In this document: positions 52,700 through 61,516 of the stretch, in pieces
Layout: every line of letters starts with the position of its first letter
How positions within the stretch are numbered: the stretch's first letter is position 1
From: Streptomyces malachitofuscus
Lineage (GTDB): Bacteria; Actinomycetota; Actinomycetes; Streptomycetales; Streptomycetaceae
Length of the DNA stretch: 64,000 bases
Assembly (NCBI RefSeq): GCF_014650055.1
Contig: NZ_BMUF01000013.1
Span: 124,001 to 188,000 of the forward strand
Reading direction: 5' to 3'
Notes under the pieces: generated by a model
Told to the model about the DNA's origin: nothing
The model's database searches: none
What the model saw: only the letters and a program-made list of their open reading frames with translations
Translations under genes and position numbers: made by a program

Positions 52700-53055
52700 G
52701 CGGCGAGGTCCTGGACCCGCCCGCGCAGTCGTCGCCCGCGGACGCCCCACGGGTGACGCGGCGACCGTTCCGCCAGGCTGCTCCGGACGAACCGGGCGCC
52801 CAGCCCGAGCACCCCCGCGCCGAACGCGCACGAGCCGATGACGACGCCCCCGCGCTCCGCGCGCTACTCGTCGAAACTCCGGGTCCCCGGGCTGTCCCGC
52901 CCCGGGTGGCACCGGTCGCCCGGTTCCATCGGCGAAGGATGCTCCTCACCGTCCGGACCCAGGTTCACCCCCGGGCAGAACACGTCCTTCGCGTACGCGT
53001 GGTTCGCCAGTCCCCCGACGGCCTGGAACAGCCCCAGGATCACGAGGGCCCACAT
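52700..53055 (-). pseudogene. Remnant of a small membrane protein with in-frame stop
   Basis: On the minus strand ATG 53055 opens MWALVILGLFQAVGGLANH, a membrane helix, then CPGVNLG, PMEPGDRC and TRSFDE, ending at TAG (52864-52866). The same frame continues directly with RAERGG and a second hydrophobic stretch VVIGSCAFGAGVLGLGARFV. From memory, actinobacterial small proteins with a CxxxxMxPGDxC loop run on through a tyeemra-like segment into a second helix, so the TAG looks like a nonsense change. The upstream frame also lacks a good ribosome site, and downstream the frame runs antisense over the cyclotransferase gene with no proper stop, another sign of decay. Confidence 0.45.
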
Positions 53056-53395
53056 CGCCGCGAGCGCCGCGGTGCGCAGCCGCGTCCGTCCCCACCTCCC
53101 CGCACGCGACCCCAGCGCTCCCCGTCCGGCCCGGTCACCCGTTCACCCCCGCGCCGCGCACCCTTCGGGTGCTTCACCGCGACCGGTTCGGCACCGCGTC
53201 CGTGACCTGCTGAAACTCGGTGAAGCCTGCGGCCGTACGGGTACGTCTGACACCCGTTCAGCCCGCCTCCTGACGCCTCCTCAGGAAGCGGCGGCGGCAC
53301 GGTGGCACTTACCTCGGAAAGGCAGGGACGCGACCGACGGCGGCACATGGGGGTGCCGCGGGCCGGGTCCCCTTCGTGAGCTCGAGGGAGCATCG
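53056..53395. other. 340-bp gap without a convincing gene
   Basis: No frame here shows both a start and Streptomyces-like coding bias. The right end (53210-53395) is the upstream region of the surface-protein gene and ends in GAGGGAG. I could not fix a promoter; GAAGCC-N16-CGTC near 53220-53250 is a loose match to extracytoplasmic sigma sites and is not claimed. Confidence 0.5.
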
Positions 53396-53959
53396 ATGCG
53401 ACGTACCGCCCGGCTGCTGACCGGCGTCACCGGCTGGTCCGGTCTGACCGGCGCCGCGCTCGCCGTGGCCGCCGCGGGGCTGCTGGCCGCCCCCGCGTAC
53501 GCCGTGGAGGCGCGCGACATGTCGGCCGGGGACCTGGAGCTGTATCCGTCCTCGGTCGCGCCCGGCGCGCAGGTGACGGCGAACACCGCGGCGTGCGGCG
53601 GCGAGGACACGGCCGGGGGTGACGCCTCCGCCGTGGGCGCCGGCCGCTTCACGCTGACGCCGAGCACACACGAGCGGGACGCGATCGGACAGTTCCAGGT
53701 GCCGCCGAGCGCGCAGCCGGGGACGTACCAGATCGTCGCGACGTGTGCCGGCGGCGGCCGGCGGGTGGCGGGTGACCTGCTGGTCACGCTGACGCCCGAG
53801 TCGCAGCAGGTGCATCCGCGAGGAAGTGTGAAGACGGGGGTCGGCGGCGCGCTGGGCCACGACCCCGTACAGACCGCGGCCGGTGTGACGGCTCTCGCCG
53901 TCGCCGCCGCGGGCGGTACCTGGCTCCTGCATCGCCGGGCGAGAGGCGACGGGATCTGA
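53396..53959 (+). CDS. Secreted cell-surface protein with C-terminal anchor
   Basis: A 187-residue protein. A signal peptide fills about 1-35 (TGAALAVAAAGLLAAPAYA-VEA). The mature part is beta-rich with two Cys (TAACGGEDTAG, VATCAGGGRRV), perhaps a disulfide. The C-terminus has TGVGGALGHDPVQTAAG, a hydrophobic helix and a basic tail RRARGDGI, the layout of a sortase substrate, although a LPxTG or LAxTG motif is missing. ATG 53396 has GAGGGAG 6 bp upstream. A class F sortase gene lies 114 bp downstream, which supports surface attachment or partnership. Confidence 0.8.
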   Translation: MRRTARLLTGVTGWSGLTGAALAVAAAGLLAAPAYAVEARDMSAGDLELYPSSVAPGAQVTANTAACGGEDTAGGDASAVGAGRFTLTPSTHERDAIGQFQVPPSAQPGTYQIVATCAGGGRRVAGDLLVTLTPESQQVHPRGSVKTGVGGALGHDPVQTAAGVTALAVAAAGGTWLLHRRARGDGI

Positions 53960-54073
53960 CGGGCACCCTCCGCTGCCCGTCCCCGCCGGTACCGCATGTC
54001 CCCTCCCCTCCGGGTCCGACGCCCCTCGCGGCCCGGAGGGGGTACGGGGCCGACTCGAGACGAGGTCCACTCC

Positions 54074-54727
54074 GTGACGCGCCGCAGGTTCCGACGCCGG
54101 GCCGGGGGTCCGAGCAACGCAGCGATAACCGCCGTCACCGTGCTCGCCCTGTGCTCCGGGATGCTGCTGCTGCGCGACGGGTGGGGGGACACCCCGCCGC
54201 AGCCGTCGGCCGCGCAGGCCCACACCGGGACCGACGGCCGCAGCACCGGCCGGGCCGCGGCGCCCGCTCTGCCGCCCTCGCCGCCCGACCGTGTGCGCAT
54301 CCCCGCGATCGACGTGGACGCGCCCCTGACCGGTCTCGGCCTGACCCGGACCGGCAGCCTCGACGTCCCGCCCGCCGGCCGGAAGAACCTCGCCGGCTGG
54401 TACGAGTCGGGCACCACCCCGGGCGAGCGGGGCACCGCGATCATCGCCGGCCACGTCGACAACGCCGACGGCCCCGCCGTCTTCTACTCCCTCGGCGCCC
54501 TGCGCAAGGGCAGCACCGTCGAGGTGGACCGGCGCGACGGCCGGACCGCCGTGTTCACCGTGGACGCGGTCGAGGTGTACGACGCGGAGGACTTCCCCGA
54601 CCGGAAGGTGTACGGCGCGGCCCCCCGCCCCGAACTCCGCGTCATCACCTGCGGCGGCGGCTACTCCCGCAGCACGGGCTACCGGGGGAACGTGGTCGTG
54701 TACGCCCACCTGACCGCCACCCGCTGA
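54074..54727 (+). CDS. Class F sortase
   Basis: A 217-residue sortase. One N-terminal membrane helix (about 12-35, AAITAVTVLALCSGMLLL) precedes the sortase barrel, with catalytic His127 (AIIAGHVD), Cys193 (VITCGGG) and Arg204 (TGYRGN). It is shorter than class E, fitting the actinobacterial class F. GTG 54074 is chosen because GAGG lies upstream and the helix then begins near residue 12; an upstream ATG at 53996 is less likely. The next gene to the left is a candidate substrate. Confidence 0.88.
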   Translation: MTRRRFRRRAGGPSNAAITAVTVLALCSGMLLLRDGWGDTPPQPSAAQAHTGTDGRSTGRAAAPALPPSPPDRVRIPAIDVDAPLTGLGLTRTGSLDVPPAGRKNLAGWYESGTTPGERGTAIIAGHVDNADGPAVFYSLGALRKGSTVEVDRRDGRTAVFTVDAVEVYDAEDFPDRKVYGAAPRPELRVITCGGGYSRSTGYRGNVVVYAHLTATR

Positions 54728-54735
54728 CCGTCACC

Positions 54736-55167
54736 TCACCCGGGCGTCGCGTCCGCGCACTGCTCCGACGTCCTCACCACTCCGAAGACCACCGGGTAGT
54801 CGGTGATCTGCCGGTTCGCTCCCGGCCGGGTGGTGCAGATCCGCCACCCGGCGGGATCGTCCACCGGACGCCCCTGCCCACTGGCGTCCTCGAAGAGGAT
54901 GTCGGTCCCGGGCCCCATCTGTTCCTGCGCGCGCCCGGCGTTGCCGCCGATGACGTCGGGCATGACCGCGGCGACCGGCTCGGCGTCGGCCGGACGGCGG
55001 GACTCGGCGACGTCCGCGGTGGTCTCCGGGGCATCCGGGGGCTCCGGCGCGGAGGGCGCGGAGCAGGCGGCGGCCGCGCACACGAGGGCGGCGACGAGGA
55101 CGGGTCTCAGCGGCTTGATGATGGTCGTGTCCTTCCCGGCGTCATGACGGTCCGGCACAGTATCCAC
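54736..55167 (-). CDS. Lipoprotein with PASTA-like domain
   Basis: A 143-residue lipoprotein. The lipobox is LVCAAAAC, placing the lipidated Cys near residue 35. A Pro/Glu/Thr-rich linker follows, then a PASTA-like domain with AVMPDVIGGNAGRAQEQM and WRICTTRPGANRQITDYPVVFG, about residues 65-130. PASTA domains bind muropeptides or proteins at the wall. The start is uncertain: GTG 55167 gives a long n-region; GTG 55158 is also in frame. The gene faces the sortase gene at its 3' end, 8 bp apart. Confidence 0.75.
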   Translation of the reverse strand: MDTVPDRHDAGKDTTIIKPLRPVLVAALVCAAAACSAPSAPEPPDAPETTADVAESRRPADAEPVAAVMPDVIGGNAGRAQEQMGPGTDILFEDASGQGRPVDDPAGWRICTTRPGANRQITDYPVVFGVVRTSEQCADATPG

Positions 55168-55209
55168 GGGCCGCCGGGTGCGGCCCCCGGCGGCCGGGCC
55201 CTGTCGGAC

Positions 55210-55992
55210 CTAGGCCAGCCACTGCTCGTACGCCAGGTCGGCCACCAGGGCGAAGACGACCGTCAGCAGGACGACGCGGACGAATCCGCTGCCCTTCTTC
55301 AGGGCCGTGCGGGCGCCGAGCATGCCGCCGGCCAGGTTGAAGACCGCCATCAGCGCCGCCAGTTGCCACAGCACCGTGCCCTGCCAGGCGAACATCGCGA
55401 GGGCTCCGGCGTTGGTGCAGCAGTTGACGATCTTGGCGGTGGCGGAGGCGGTGACCAGGTCGAGGTGGAGCAGGGCGGTGAGGGCGAGGACGAGGAACGT
55501 GCCGGTGCCGGGGCCGATGAGACCGTCGTAGAAGCCGATGCCGAGGCCGCCCAGGCCGATCGCGGCGAGGATCTGGCGTCGGGTGGCCGGGCCGGTGGCG
55601 GGTGCCGTGCCGAAGGCGGGGCGCAGGATCACGAAGGCGGCGACGGCGAGCAGCACCACCATGATCATCGGCTTGAGGACCTCGGTGCTCATCCCGGCCG
55701 CGAAGAAGGCCCCGCCCGACGATCCGGCCAGGGCGGCCAGGCCGATGCGCACGGCCGTCCTCACGTCGACCGGTGCCTTGCGGGCGTAGGTGACCGCGGC
55801 TCCCGTGGTGCCGACGATCGCCACCGCCTTGTTGGTGCCCAGCGCGTGCGCGGCCGGGGTTCCGGAGGGGAGGCCGAGCAGCAGGGCGGGCAGGAGCAGC
55901 AGCCCGCCGCCGCCGACCACGGCGTCGACCCAGCCGGCAGCAAGGGCGGCCAGACAGAGCAGGACGACCGTGGTGAGGGAGATGTCGGGCAT
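55210..55992 (-). CDS. TauE/SafE-family permease
   Basis: A 260-residue polytopic protein with about eight helices in two repeats. Signature segments are LAAGWVDAVVGGGGLLLLPALL in repeat 1 and GFYDGLIGPGTGTFLVL in repeat 2, diagnostic of TauE/SafE (DUF81). The family exports sulfite, sulfoacetate or other anions. ATG 55992 is preferred; longer upstream reading adds a hydrophilic stretch. It is divergent from the nir operon, so a link to nitrite or sulfite handling is possible but not shown. Confidence 0.88.
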   Translation of the reverse strand: MPDISLTTVVLLCLAALAAGWVDAVVGGGGLLLLPALLLGLPSGTPAAHALGTNKAVAIVGTTGAAVTYARKAPVDVRTAVRIGLAALAGSSGGAFFAAGMSTEVLKPMIMVVLLAVAAFVILRPAFGTAPATGPATRRQILAAIGLGGLGIGFYDGLIGPGTGTFLVLALTALLHLDLVTASATAKIVNCCTNAGALAMFAWQGTVLWQLAALMAVFNLAGGMLGARTALKKGSGFVRVVLLTVVFALVADLAYEQWLA

Positions 55993-56134
55993 GACCGCGA
56001 CCCTATGGACGGGATAGATGTCACGTCCATCAAGATGAGCGTTTATTGAGGTTACGGGCCGGGGCGGGCCTCCGGACCCGTCACCCCGGCCGGGGCCCAC
56101 CTCACACCCACCGCCGTCCGCCGCTGAGATCAGC

Positions 56135-56172
56135 GTTCCGCGCGGGAAACAGAGGGGATGCCGACGGGAAAC
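56135..56172 (+). promoter_or_regulatory. GlnR box upstream of the nir operon
   Basis: GTTCC (56135-56139), GAAAC (56146-56150), GATGC (56157-56161) and GAAAC (56168-56172) follow the a-n6-b-n6-a-n6-b pattern with exact 11-bp steps. Both b-sites match GaAAC, the first a-site is one mismatch from gTnAC and the second is poor. It sits 24 bp before the first nir gene, where GlnR activates nitrite reduction in Streptomyces. Confidence 0.6.
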
Positions 56173-56195
56173 ACCCGCACCGCACGCTCAGGGGC

Positions 56196-57413
56196 ATGAC
56201 CTCGAATGAGCGTGTGGTGGTGATCGGCTCCGGCCTCGCGGGCGTACGACTCGCCCGCCGGCTCGGCGAGCTCGGCACGCCCGTGACGCTGATCGGCGAG
56301 GAGGAGCACCGCCCGTACAACCGGGTGCTGCTCGCCGAGGTACTGGCCGGGCGTTACAGCCCCGAGGTGATCGCCCTGCCGGCGCCCGCGGAGCTGACCC
56401 GGGCCCGGGTGACCGGCATCGACCGCGCCGCGCGGACCGTCACCTGCGCCGACGGCTCGGTGGTGGAGTACGGCCGCCTGGTCCTGGCCACCGGCTCCAA
56501 CCCCGTGCTGCCGCCGCTGCGCGGCCTGTTCACCGCGGACCACGAGCTGCCCGAGGGCGTGCACGCCTTCCGCACCATGGACGACTGCCTGGGCCTGGCC
56601 AAGGCGGTCCGTCCTGGGGTGCGGGCGGTGGTGATCGGCGGCGGGCTGCTCGGCGTCTCCGCGGCCCGCGCGCTCGCCGTGCGCGGCGCCCAGGTCGTCC
56701 TCGCCCAGCAGGCCGGGCGGCTCATGGAGCGCCGGCTCGACCCGGCCGCCTCCGCGCTCATCGAGCGGTATCTGACCGGCCTCGGCGTGGAGGTGCACAC
56801 CGAGTGCCGGGTGCGGGACGTGCGCTGCGTCGCCGGCGCCGTCCGCTCGGTGGAGATGGCCGACGGGTACGCCCTCGACGCCGACCTCGTGGTGCTGGCC
56901 TGCGGGGTCCACCCGAGGGCCGGTCTCGCGCAGGCCGCCGGGCTCGACGTCCGCAAGGGCATCGTCGTCGACGACGAGCTGCGCACCTCCGACCCGTACA
57001 TCCACGCCGTCGGCGACTGCGCGCAGCACGCCGGCACGGTGTACGGGCTCGCCACCCCGGCCCTCGAACAGGCCGACGCGCTCGCAGCGCTGCTCGCCGG
57101 GGACACCACCTCCCGCTACACCGGCACCCGCTCCCTCACCCGGCTCACCCTGACCGGGCCGGACAGCCCCTTCGACCTGGCCGCGTTCGGCGAGACCGAG
57201 GCGCTGCCGGGCGACGACGTCGTCCAGCTCACCGACGCCACCCGCGGCACCTACCGCAAGGTCGTCGTCCGCGACGACCGCCTGGTCGGCGGGGTCCTGG
57301 TCGGCGAACTCGGCACCGTCGGCGCCCTCGCGCGCGCCTGGGAGGGAGCAGAGCCGCTCCCGTCCGACGGCGGGCCCCTGCTCCACCTGCTCACCCATGA
57401 CGGAGGCTCCTGA
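56196..57413 (+). CDS. NAD(P)H/FAD-dependent oxidoreductase of the nitrite/nitrate locus
   Basis: A 405-residue flavoprotein like the N-terminal part of NirB. FAD-binding VVVIGSGLAGVRLARRL, YGRLVLATGSNPVLPP, NAD-binding AVVIGGGLLGVSAARAL and YIHAVGDCAQHAG are clear. It lacks a redox-active Cys pair. Streptomyces nasA has no own reductase, so this protein may pass electrons to it, or it may be a duplicate of the NirB flavin module. The stop overlaps the next ATG by one base (TGATG), so it is in the nir operon. ATG 56196 has CAGGGG just upstream. Confidence 0.85.
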   Translation: MTSNERVVVIGSGLAGVRLARRLGELGTPVTLIGEEEHRPYNRVLLAEVLAGRYSPEVIALPAPAELTRARVTGIDRAARTVTCADGSVVEYGRLVLATGSNPVLPPLRGLFTADHELPEGVHAFRTMDDCLGLAKAVRPGVRAVVIGGGLLGVSAARALAVRGAQVVLAQQAGRLMERRLDPAASALIERYLTGLGVEVHTECRVRDVRCVAGAVRSVEMADGYALDADLVVLACGVHPRAGLAQAAGLDVRKGIVVDDELRTSDPYIHAVGDCAQHAGTVYGLATPALEQADALAALLAGDTTSRYTGTRSLTRLTLTGPDSPFDLAAFGETEALPGDDVVQLTDATRGTYRKVVVRDDRLVGGVLVGELGTVGALARAWEGAEPLPSDGGPLLHLLTHDGGS

Positions 57414-60010
57414 TGCCCACGGACACACCGACCATCGTGCTCATCGGCCACGGCATGGTCGGCCAGCGTTTCCTGGAGGCGCTCGCCGAGCGCGGTCTGA
57501 CCGCCACGCACCGCGTGGTCGTGCTGTGCGAGGAGCCGCGTCCGGCGTACGACCGCGTCCAGCTCACCTCGTACTTCTCGGGGAAGACCCCCGAAGACCT
57601 GTCCATGACGGACATGGCGTTCATCGAGACGCACGGCATCGAGCTGCGCGTCGGCGACCCGGCGGAGACCGTCGACCGTGCGGCGCGCAAGGTGACCGCC
57701 CGCTCCGGACTGGTCGTCGACTACGACGTCCTGGTCCTGGCCACCGGCTCCTACCCGTTCGTGCCGCCGGTGCCGAACAAGGACGCCGAGGGCTGCTTCG
57801 TCTACCGCACGATCGAGGACCTGCTCGCGATCGAGGAGTACGCGCGGACGTCGACGACCGGCGCGGTGGTCGGCGGCGGGCTGCTCGGTCTGGAGGCGGC
57901 GGGCGCGCTCAAGGGCCTCGGGCTGAACACCCACATCGTGGAGTTCGCGCCCCGGCTGATGCCCGTCCAGGTCGACGAGGGCGGCGGCGCGGCGCTGCTG
58001 CGCACCATCGAGGACATGGGCCTGTCCGTCCACACCGGTGTCGGCACCCAGGAGATCGTGGTCGGCGAGGACGGCGCGGTCACCGGCATGAGACTGTCCG
58101 ACGGGTCCGAACTCGCCACCGACCTGGTGGTCTTCTCCGCCGGTGTCCGCCCCCGCGACCAGCTGGCCCGCGACTGCGGCCTCGACGTCGGCGAGCGCGG
58201 CGGCATCGCGGTGGACGAGCAGTGCCGCACGGTGACCGACCCGCACGTGTTCGCGATCGGTGAGTGCGCGCTGGCCGCCGACGGCCGGGTGTACGGGCTG
58301 GTGGCGCCCGGCTACGAGCAGGCGGAGACGGCCGCGGCGACGATCGCCGCGGACGAGTCGTCGTTCACCGGCGCGGACCTGTCCACCAAACTGAAGCTGC
58401 TCGGCGTGGACGTGGCGTCCTTCGGCGACGCGCACGGCACCGCCGAGGACTGTCTGGACGTCGTCTACTCCGACTCCCGGGCCGGCCTGTACAAGAAGCT
58501 GGTCATCGGCCGGGACGGCACGCTGCTCGGCGGCATCCTGGTCGGCGACGCGGAGGCGTACGGCACGCTGCGCGCCTTCACCGGCTCGGTGCCGCCCGTC
58601 GCCCCGGAGGCACTGGTGCTGCCCGCGGGTGCCGGGGCCCCGGTCCAGCTCGGCCCGTCCGCGCTGCCCGACGACGCCGTCGTCTGCTCCTGCCACAACG
58701 TCACCAAGGGCACCATCCGCGGCGCGGTCACCGAGCACAGGTGCACCACCGTGCCCGAGGTGAAGAAGTGCACCAAGGCCGGTACCGGCTGCGGCAGTTG
58801 CGTCAAGGTGCTGGGCCAGCTGGTCAACGCCGAGCTGGAGGCGAGCGGCGTCGAGGTCGACAAGGGCCTGTGCGCCTGCTTCTCGCAGACCCGCGAGGAG
58901 CTGTACGAGATCGTTCTGGCCCTGCGCATCACCTCCTTCCGGGACCTGCTCGACCGGCACGGCCGCGAGGCCGCCCGGGGCGGCGACGGCTGCGAGGTCT
59001 GCAAGCCCGCGGTGGGCTCGATCATCGCCTCCCTCGCCCCGACGATCGGTGCCAGCACCTACGTCCTCGACGGCGAACAGGCCGCGCTGCAGGACACCAA
59101 CGACCACTTCCTGGCCAATCTGCAGAAGAACGGCTCGTACTCGGTCGTGCCGCGCATCCCCGGCGGTGAGATCGCCCCCGAGAAGCTGATCGTCATCGGT
59201 GAGATCGCCCGCGACTTCGGCCTCTACACGAAGATCACCGGCGGTCAGCGGATCGACATGTTCGGCGCCCGCGTCGAACAGCTCCCCCTCATCTGGGCCC
59301 GGCTGGTCGACGCCGGCTTCGAGTCCGGCCACGCCTACGGCAAGTCACTGCGCACCGTGAAGTCCTGCGTCGGACAGACCTGGTGCCGGTACGGCGTCCA
59401 GGACTCCGTGCGCATGGCGATCGACCTGGAGCTTCGCTACCGGGGGCTGCGCTCCCCGCACAAGCTCAAGTCGGCGGTCTCCGGCTGCCAGCGCGAGTGC
59501 GCGGAGGCCCAGTCGAAGGACTTCGGCGTCATCGCCACCGCCAACGGCTGGAACCTGTACGTCGGCGGCAACGGCGGCGCCACCCCGCGCCACGCCGACC
59601 TGCTCGCGCAGGACCTCTCCGACGCCGAACTGATCCGCCTCATCGACCGGTTCCTGATGTTCTACATCCGCACCGCCGACCGCCTGGAGCGCACCAGCGT
59701 CTGGCTGGACCGGATCCCCGGCGGCCTGGACCACGTGCGGGACGTGGTCGTCCACGACTCGCTCGGCATCTGTGACGAGCTGGAGGCGCTGATGGCCGCC
59801 CATGTCTCGCACTACCGCGACGAGTGGGCGGAGACCATCAACGACCCGGAGAAGCTGGCCCGGTTCGTGTCCTTCGTGAACGCGCCCGACACCCCCGACC
59901 CGGTCGTCGCCTTCGTGCCCGAGCGCGACCAGATGAAGCCCGACCTGCCGCTGCTGAACATCGGCCTGCGACCCGCCGACGACATCCTGGAAGGAAGCGC
60001 CACGCTATGA
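57413..60010 (+). CDS. nirB: NADH-dependent nitrite reductase, large subunit
   Basis: An 865-residue assimilatory nitrite reductase. The N-terminal flavin module has IVLIGHGMVGQRFLEAL and AVVGGGLLGLEAAGAL. Two BFD-like [2Fe-2S] Cys sets follow near 425-460 (CSCHNVTKGT, CTKAGTGCGSCVK) and 485-525 (CACFSQTREEL, CEVCKP). The C-terminal siroheme domain has CVGQTWCRYGVQDS (near 650) and SGCQRECAEAQSKDFG (near 690), giving the four Cys for the [4Fe-4S]-siroheme centre. It reduces nitrite to ammonium in the cytosol. The stop overlaps nirD by ATGA. Confidence 0.96.
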   Translation: MPTDTPTIVLIGHGMVGQRFLEALAERGLTATHRVVVLCEEPRPAYDRVQLTSYFSGKTPEDLSMTDMAFIETHGIELRVGDPAETVDRAARKVTARSGLVVDYDVLVLATGSYPFVPPVPNKDAEGCFVYRTIEDLLAIEEYARTSTTGAVVGGGLLGLEAAGALKGLGLNTHIVEFAPRLMPVQVDEGGGAALLRTIEDMGLSVHTGVGTQEIVVGEDGAVTGMRLSDGSELATDLVVFSAGVRPRDQLARDCGLDVGERGGIAVDEQCRTVTDPHVFAIGECALAADGRVYGLVAPGYEQAETAAATIAADESSFTGADLSTKLKLLGVDVASFGDAHGTAEDCLDVVYSDSRAGLYKKLVIGRDGTLLGGILVGDAEAYGTLRAFTGSVPPVAPEALVLPAGAGAPVQLGPSALPDDAVVCSCHNVTKGTIRGAVTEHRCTTVPEVKKCTKAGTGCGSCVKVLGQLVNAELEASGVEVDKGLCACFSQTREELYEIVLALRITSFRDLLDRHGREAARGGDGCEVCKPAVGSIIASLAPTIGASTYVLDGEQAALQDTNDHFLANLQKNGSYSVVPRIPGGEIAPEKLIVIGEIARDFGLYTKITGGQRIDMFGARVEQLPLIWARLVDAGFESGHAYGKSLRTVKSCVGQTWCRYGVQDSVRMAIDLELRYRGLRSPHKLKSAVSGCQRECAEAQSKDFGVIATANGWNLYVGGNGGATPRHADLLAQDLSDAELIRLIDRFLMFYIRTADRLERTSVWLDRIPGGLDHVRDVVVHDSLGICDELEALMAAHVSHYRDEWAETINDPEKLARFVSFVNAPDTPDPVVAFVPERDQMKPDLPLLNIGLRPADDILEGSATL

Positions 60011-60357
60011 CCCTGGCCCTGGAGACCACCGATCTGAAGGTTCAGCTCCGCCTCACGGACGACTGGTTCACGGTCTGCGACCTGAGCGCGCTGCTCCCGG
60101 GCCGCGGGGTGGCTGCCCTGCTGCCCGACGGCCGCCAGGTCGCCGTCTTCGCCGACCGCACCGGCCGCCTCTACGCCATCGACAACCGCGACCCCTTCAC
60201 CGGCGCCGCGGTCCTCTCCCGGGGCCTGACCGGCACCCACCGGGGCCGCCCCTTCGTCGCCTCGCCGCTGCTGAAGCAGCGCTTCGACCTGGAGTCGGGC
60301 CAGTGCCTGGACGACGAGGCGGTACGGGTGACGGCCTACGAGGTGAAGGCGGCCTGA
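60007..60357 (+). CDS. nirD: Nitrite reductase small subunit
   Basis: A 116-residue NirD protein with the Rieske-like fold but no Cys/His cluster ligands, as usual for this subunit. Recognisable segments are WFTVCDLSALLPGRGVAALL, VAVFADRTGRLYAIDNRDPF and VASPLLKQRFDLESGQCLDD. It forms a complex with NirB. The 4-bp overlap with nirB makes equal production likely. Confidence 0.93.
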   Translation: MTLALETTDLKVQLRLTDDWFTVCDLSALLPGRGVAALLPDGRQVAVFADRTGRLYAIDNRDPFTGAAVLSRGLTGTHRGRPFVASPLLKQRFDLESGQCLDDEAVRVTAYEVKAA

Positions 60358-60481
60358 CCCGCGGGGCGCCTGTCGACTTCCTGTCGGGTTGGGAACGTAC
60401 CCTTCAGCGGGCCCGGTGCATCGGGTTGCATCGGTCGTGCCCGTCGCAGGCACCGTTCCGATCCGTCACGGAGGTCCGGAC

Positions 60482-61516
60482 ATGACCCCGCACCACGACC
60501 CGCAGCACCCGAAGCCCTCCCGGCGTGCCGTGCTCGGCAGTGCCGCCGTCGCCGCGTTCGCGGTGGCGGCCGACGCCGGCACGGCGCGCGCCGAAGGCCA
60601 CCGGCCCGCCTGGCCCACCGAGTTCCCGCTGCCGGACGGCTGGCTGCCCGAGGGCATCGCCATCGGCCGCGCGCCCTACGCCTACATGGGCTCCCGCGCC
60701 GACGGCGCGATCCTCCGCACCGACCTGCGCACCGGAAAGGGCGAGGTCCTGCACGAGGGCGCTCCCGGCCGTGTCGCCATCGGTCTGAAGGCGGGCCACG
60801 ACGGCCTGCTGTACGTCGCCGGCGGCGGGGAGGGCACCGCGCGCGTCGTCGACGCCCGCACCGGCGCGCTGCGCGCGACACACCGACTCGGCGATGCTGC
60901 CGCCCCGTTCATCAACGACGTCGTGCTGTTCCGGGACCGCGCCTGGTTCACCGACTCCCGCGCCGCGGTCCTGTACGGCGTCCCGCGCGGGCACGGCGGC
61001 CGCGTCCGCGCGCTGCCGCTCGGCGGCGACTGGGAGCAACTGCCCGACGTCATCAACGCCAACGGCATCGTGAGCACCCCCGACGGCCACGAGGTGATCG
61101 TGGTCAAGAGCACGCCGGGCGAGCTGCACCGGGTGAGCCTGCGCACCGGACGCACCACCCGCATCGCCCTGTCCGGCGCGGAGAACGTGGTGAACGGCGA
61201 CGGCCTGGTCCGCGTCGGCCGCGCCCTGTACGTCGTGCAGAACCGTTCGAACATGGTGACGGTCTTCGAGCTGGACGCCCGCGCCACGACGGCCACCCTG
61301 CGCCGCACGATCACCGACCCGCGCTTCGACGTCCCCGCCACCGCCGCCCGCTTCCGGGACCGCCTCTACCTGGTCAACGCGCGCTTCACCAGCCCGCAGA
61401 CCCCTGAGACGACGTTCACGGCGGTGGCGGTGCCCCTCGGGCCGGTCCACCGGTCTCAGCCCCTGAGGGGCGGGCGGCCCGCGTACTCCTCGGGCTGGGG
61501 CCGGGTGTCGAGGTAG
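60482..61516 (+). CDS. Tat-exported SMP-30/beta-propeller-like protein
   Basis: A 344-residue exported protein. A twin-arginine signal SRRAVLGSAAVAAFAVAADA at about 13-32 ends near ARAEG. Repeated four-strand blades follow, with SRADGAILRTDLRTGKG, VAGGGEGTARVVDARTGAL and NANGIVSTPDGHEVIVV, typical of SMP-30/NHL/gluconolactonase-like propellers. The enzymatic activity is unknown; homologues are often mislabelled superoxide dismutase. ATG 60482 has GGAGG 7 bp upstream. The last 61 bp overlap the convergent SulP gene. Confidence 0.8.
   Translation: MTPHHDPQHPKPSRRAVLGSAAVAAFAVAADAGTARAEGHRPAWPTEFPLPDGWLPEGIAIGRAPYAYMGSRADGAILRTDLRTGKGEVLHEGAPGRVAIGLKAGHDGLLYVAGGGEGTARVVDARTGALRATHRLGDAAAPFINDVVLFRDRAWFTDSRAAVLYGVPRGHGGRVRALPLGGDWEQLPDVINANGIVSTPDGHEVIVVKSTPGELHRVSLRTGRTTRIALSGAENVVNGDGLVRVGRALYVVQNRSNMVTVFELDARATTATLRRTITDPRFDVPATAARFRDRLYLVNARFTSPQTPETTFTAVAVPLGPVHRSQPLRGGRPAYSSGWGRVSR

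Noticed and set aside
60482..61516. Superoxide dismutase label often attached to homologues of this Tat-exported protein
   Set aside because: No metal-binding His/Asp pattern of any SOD class is present; the sequence is a beta-propeller.
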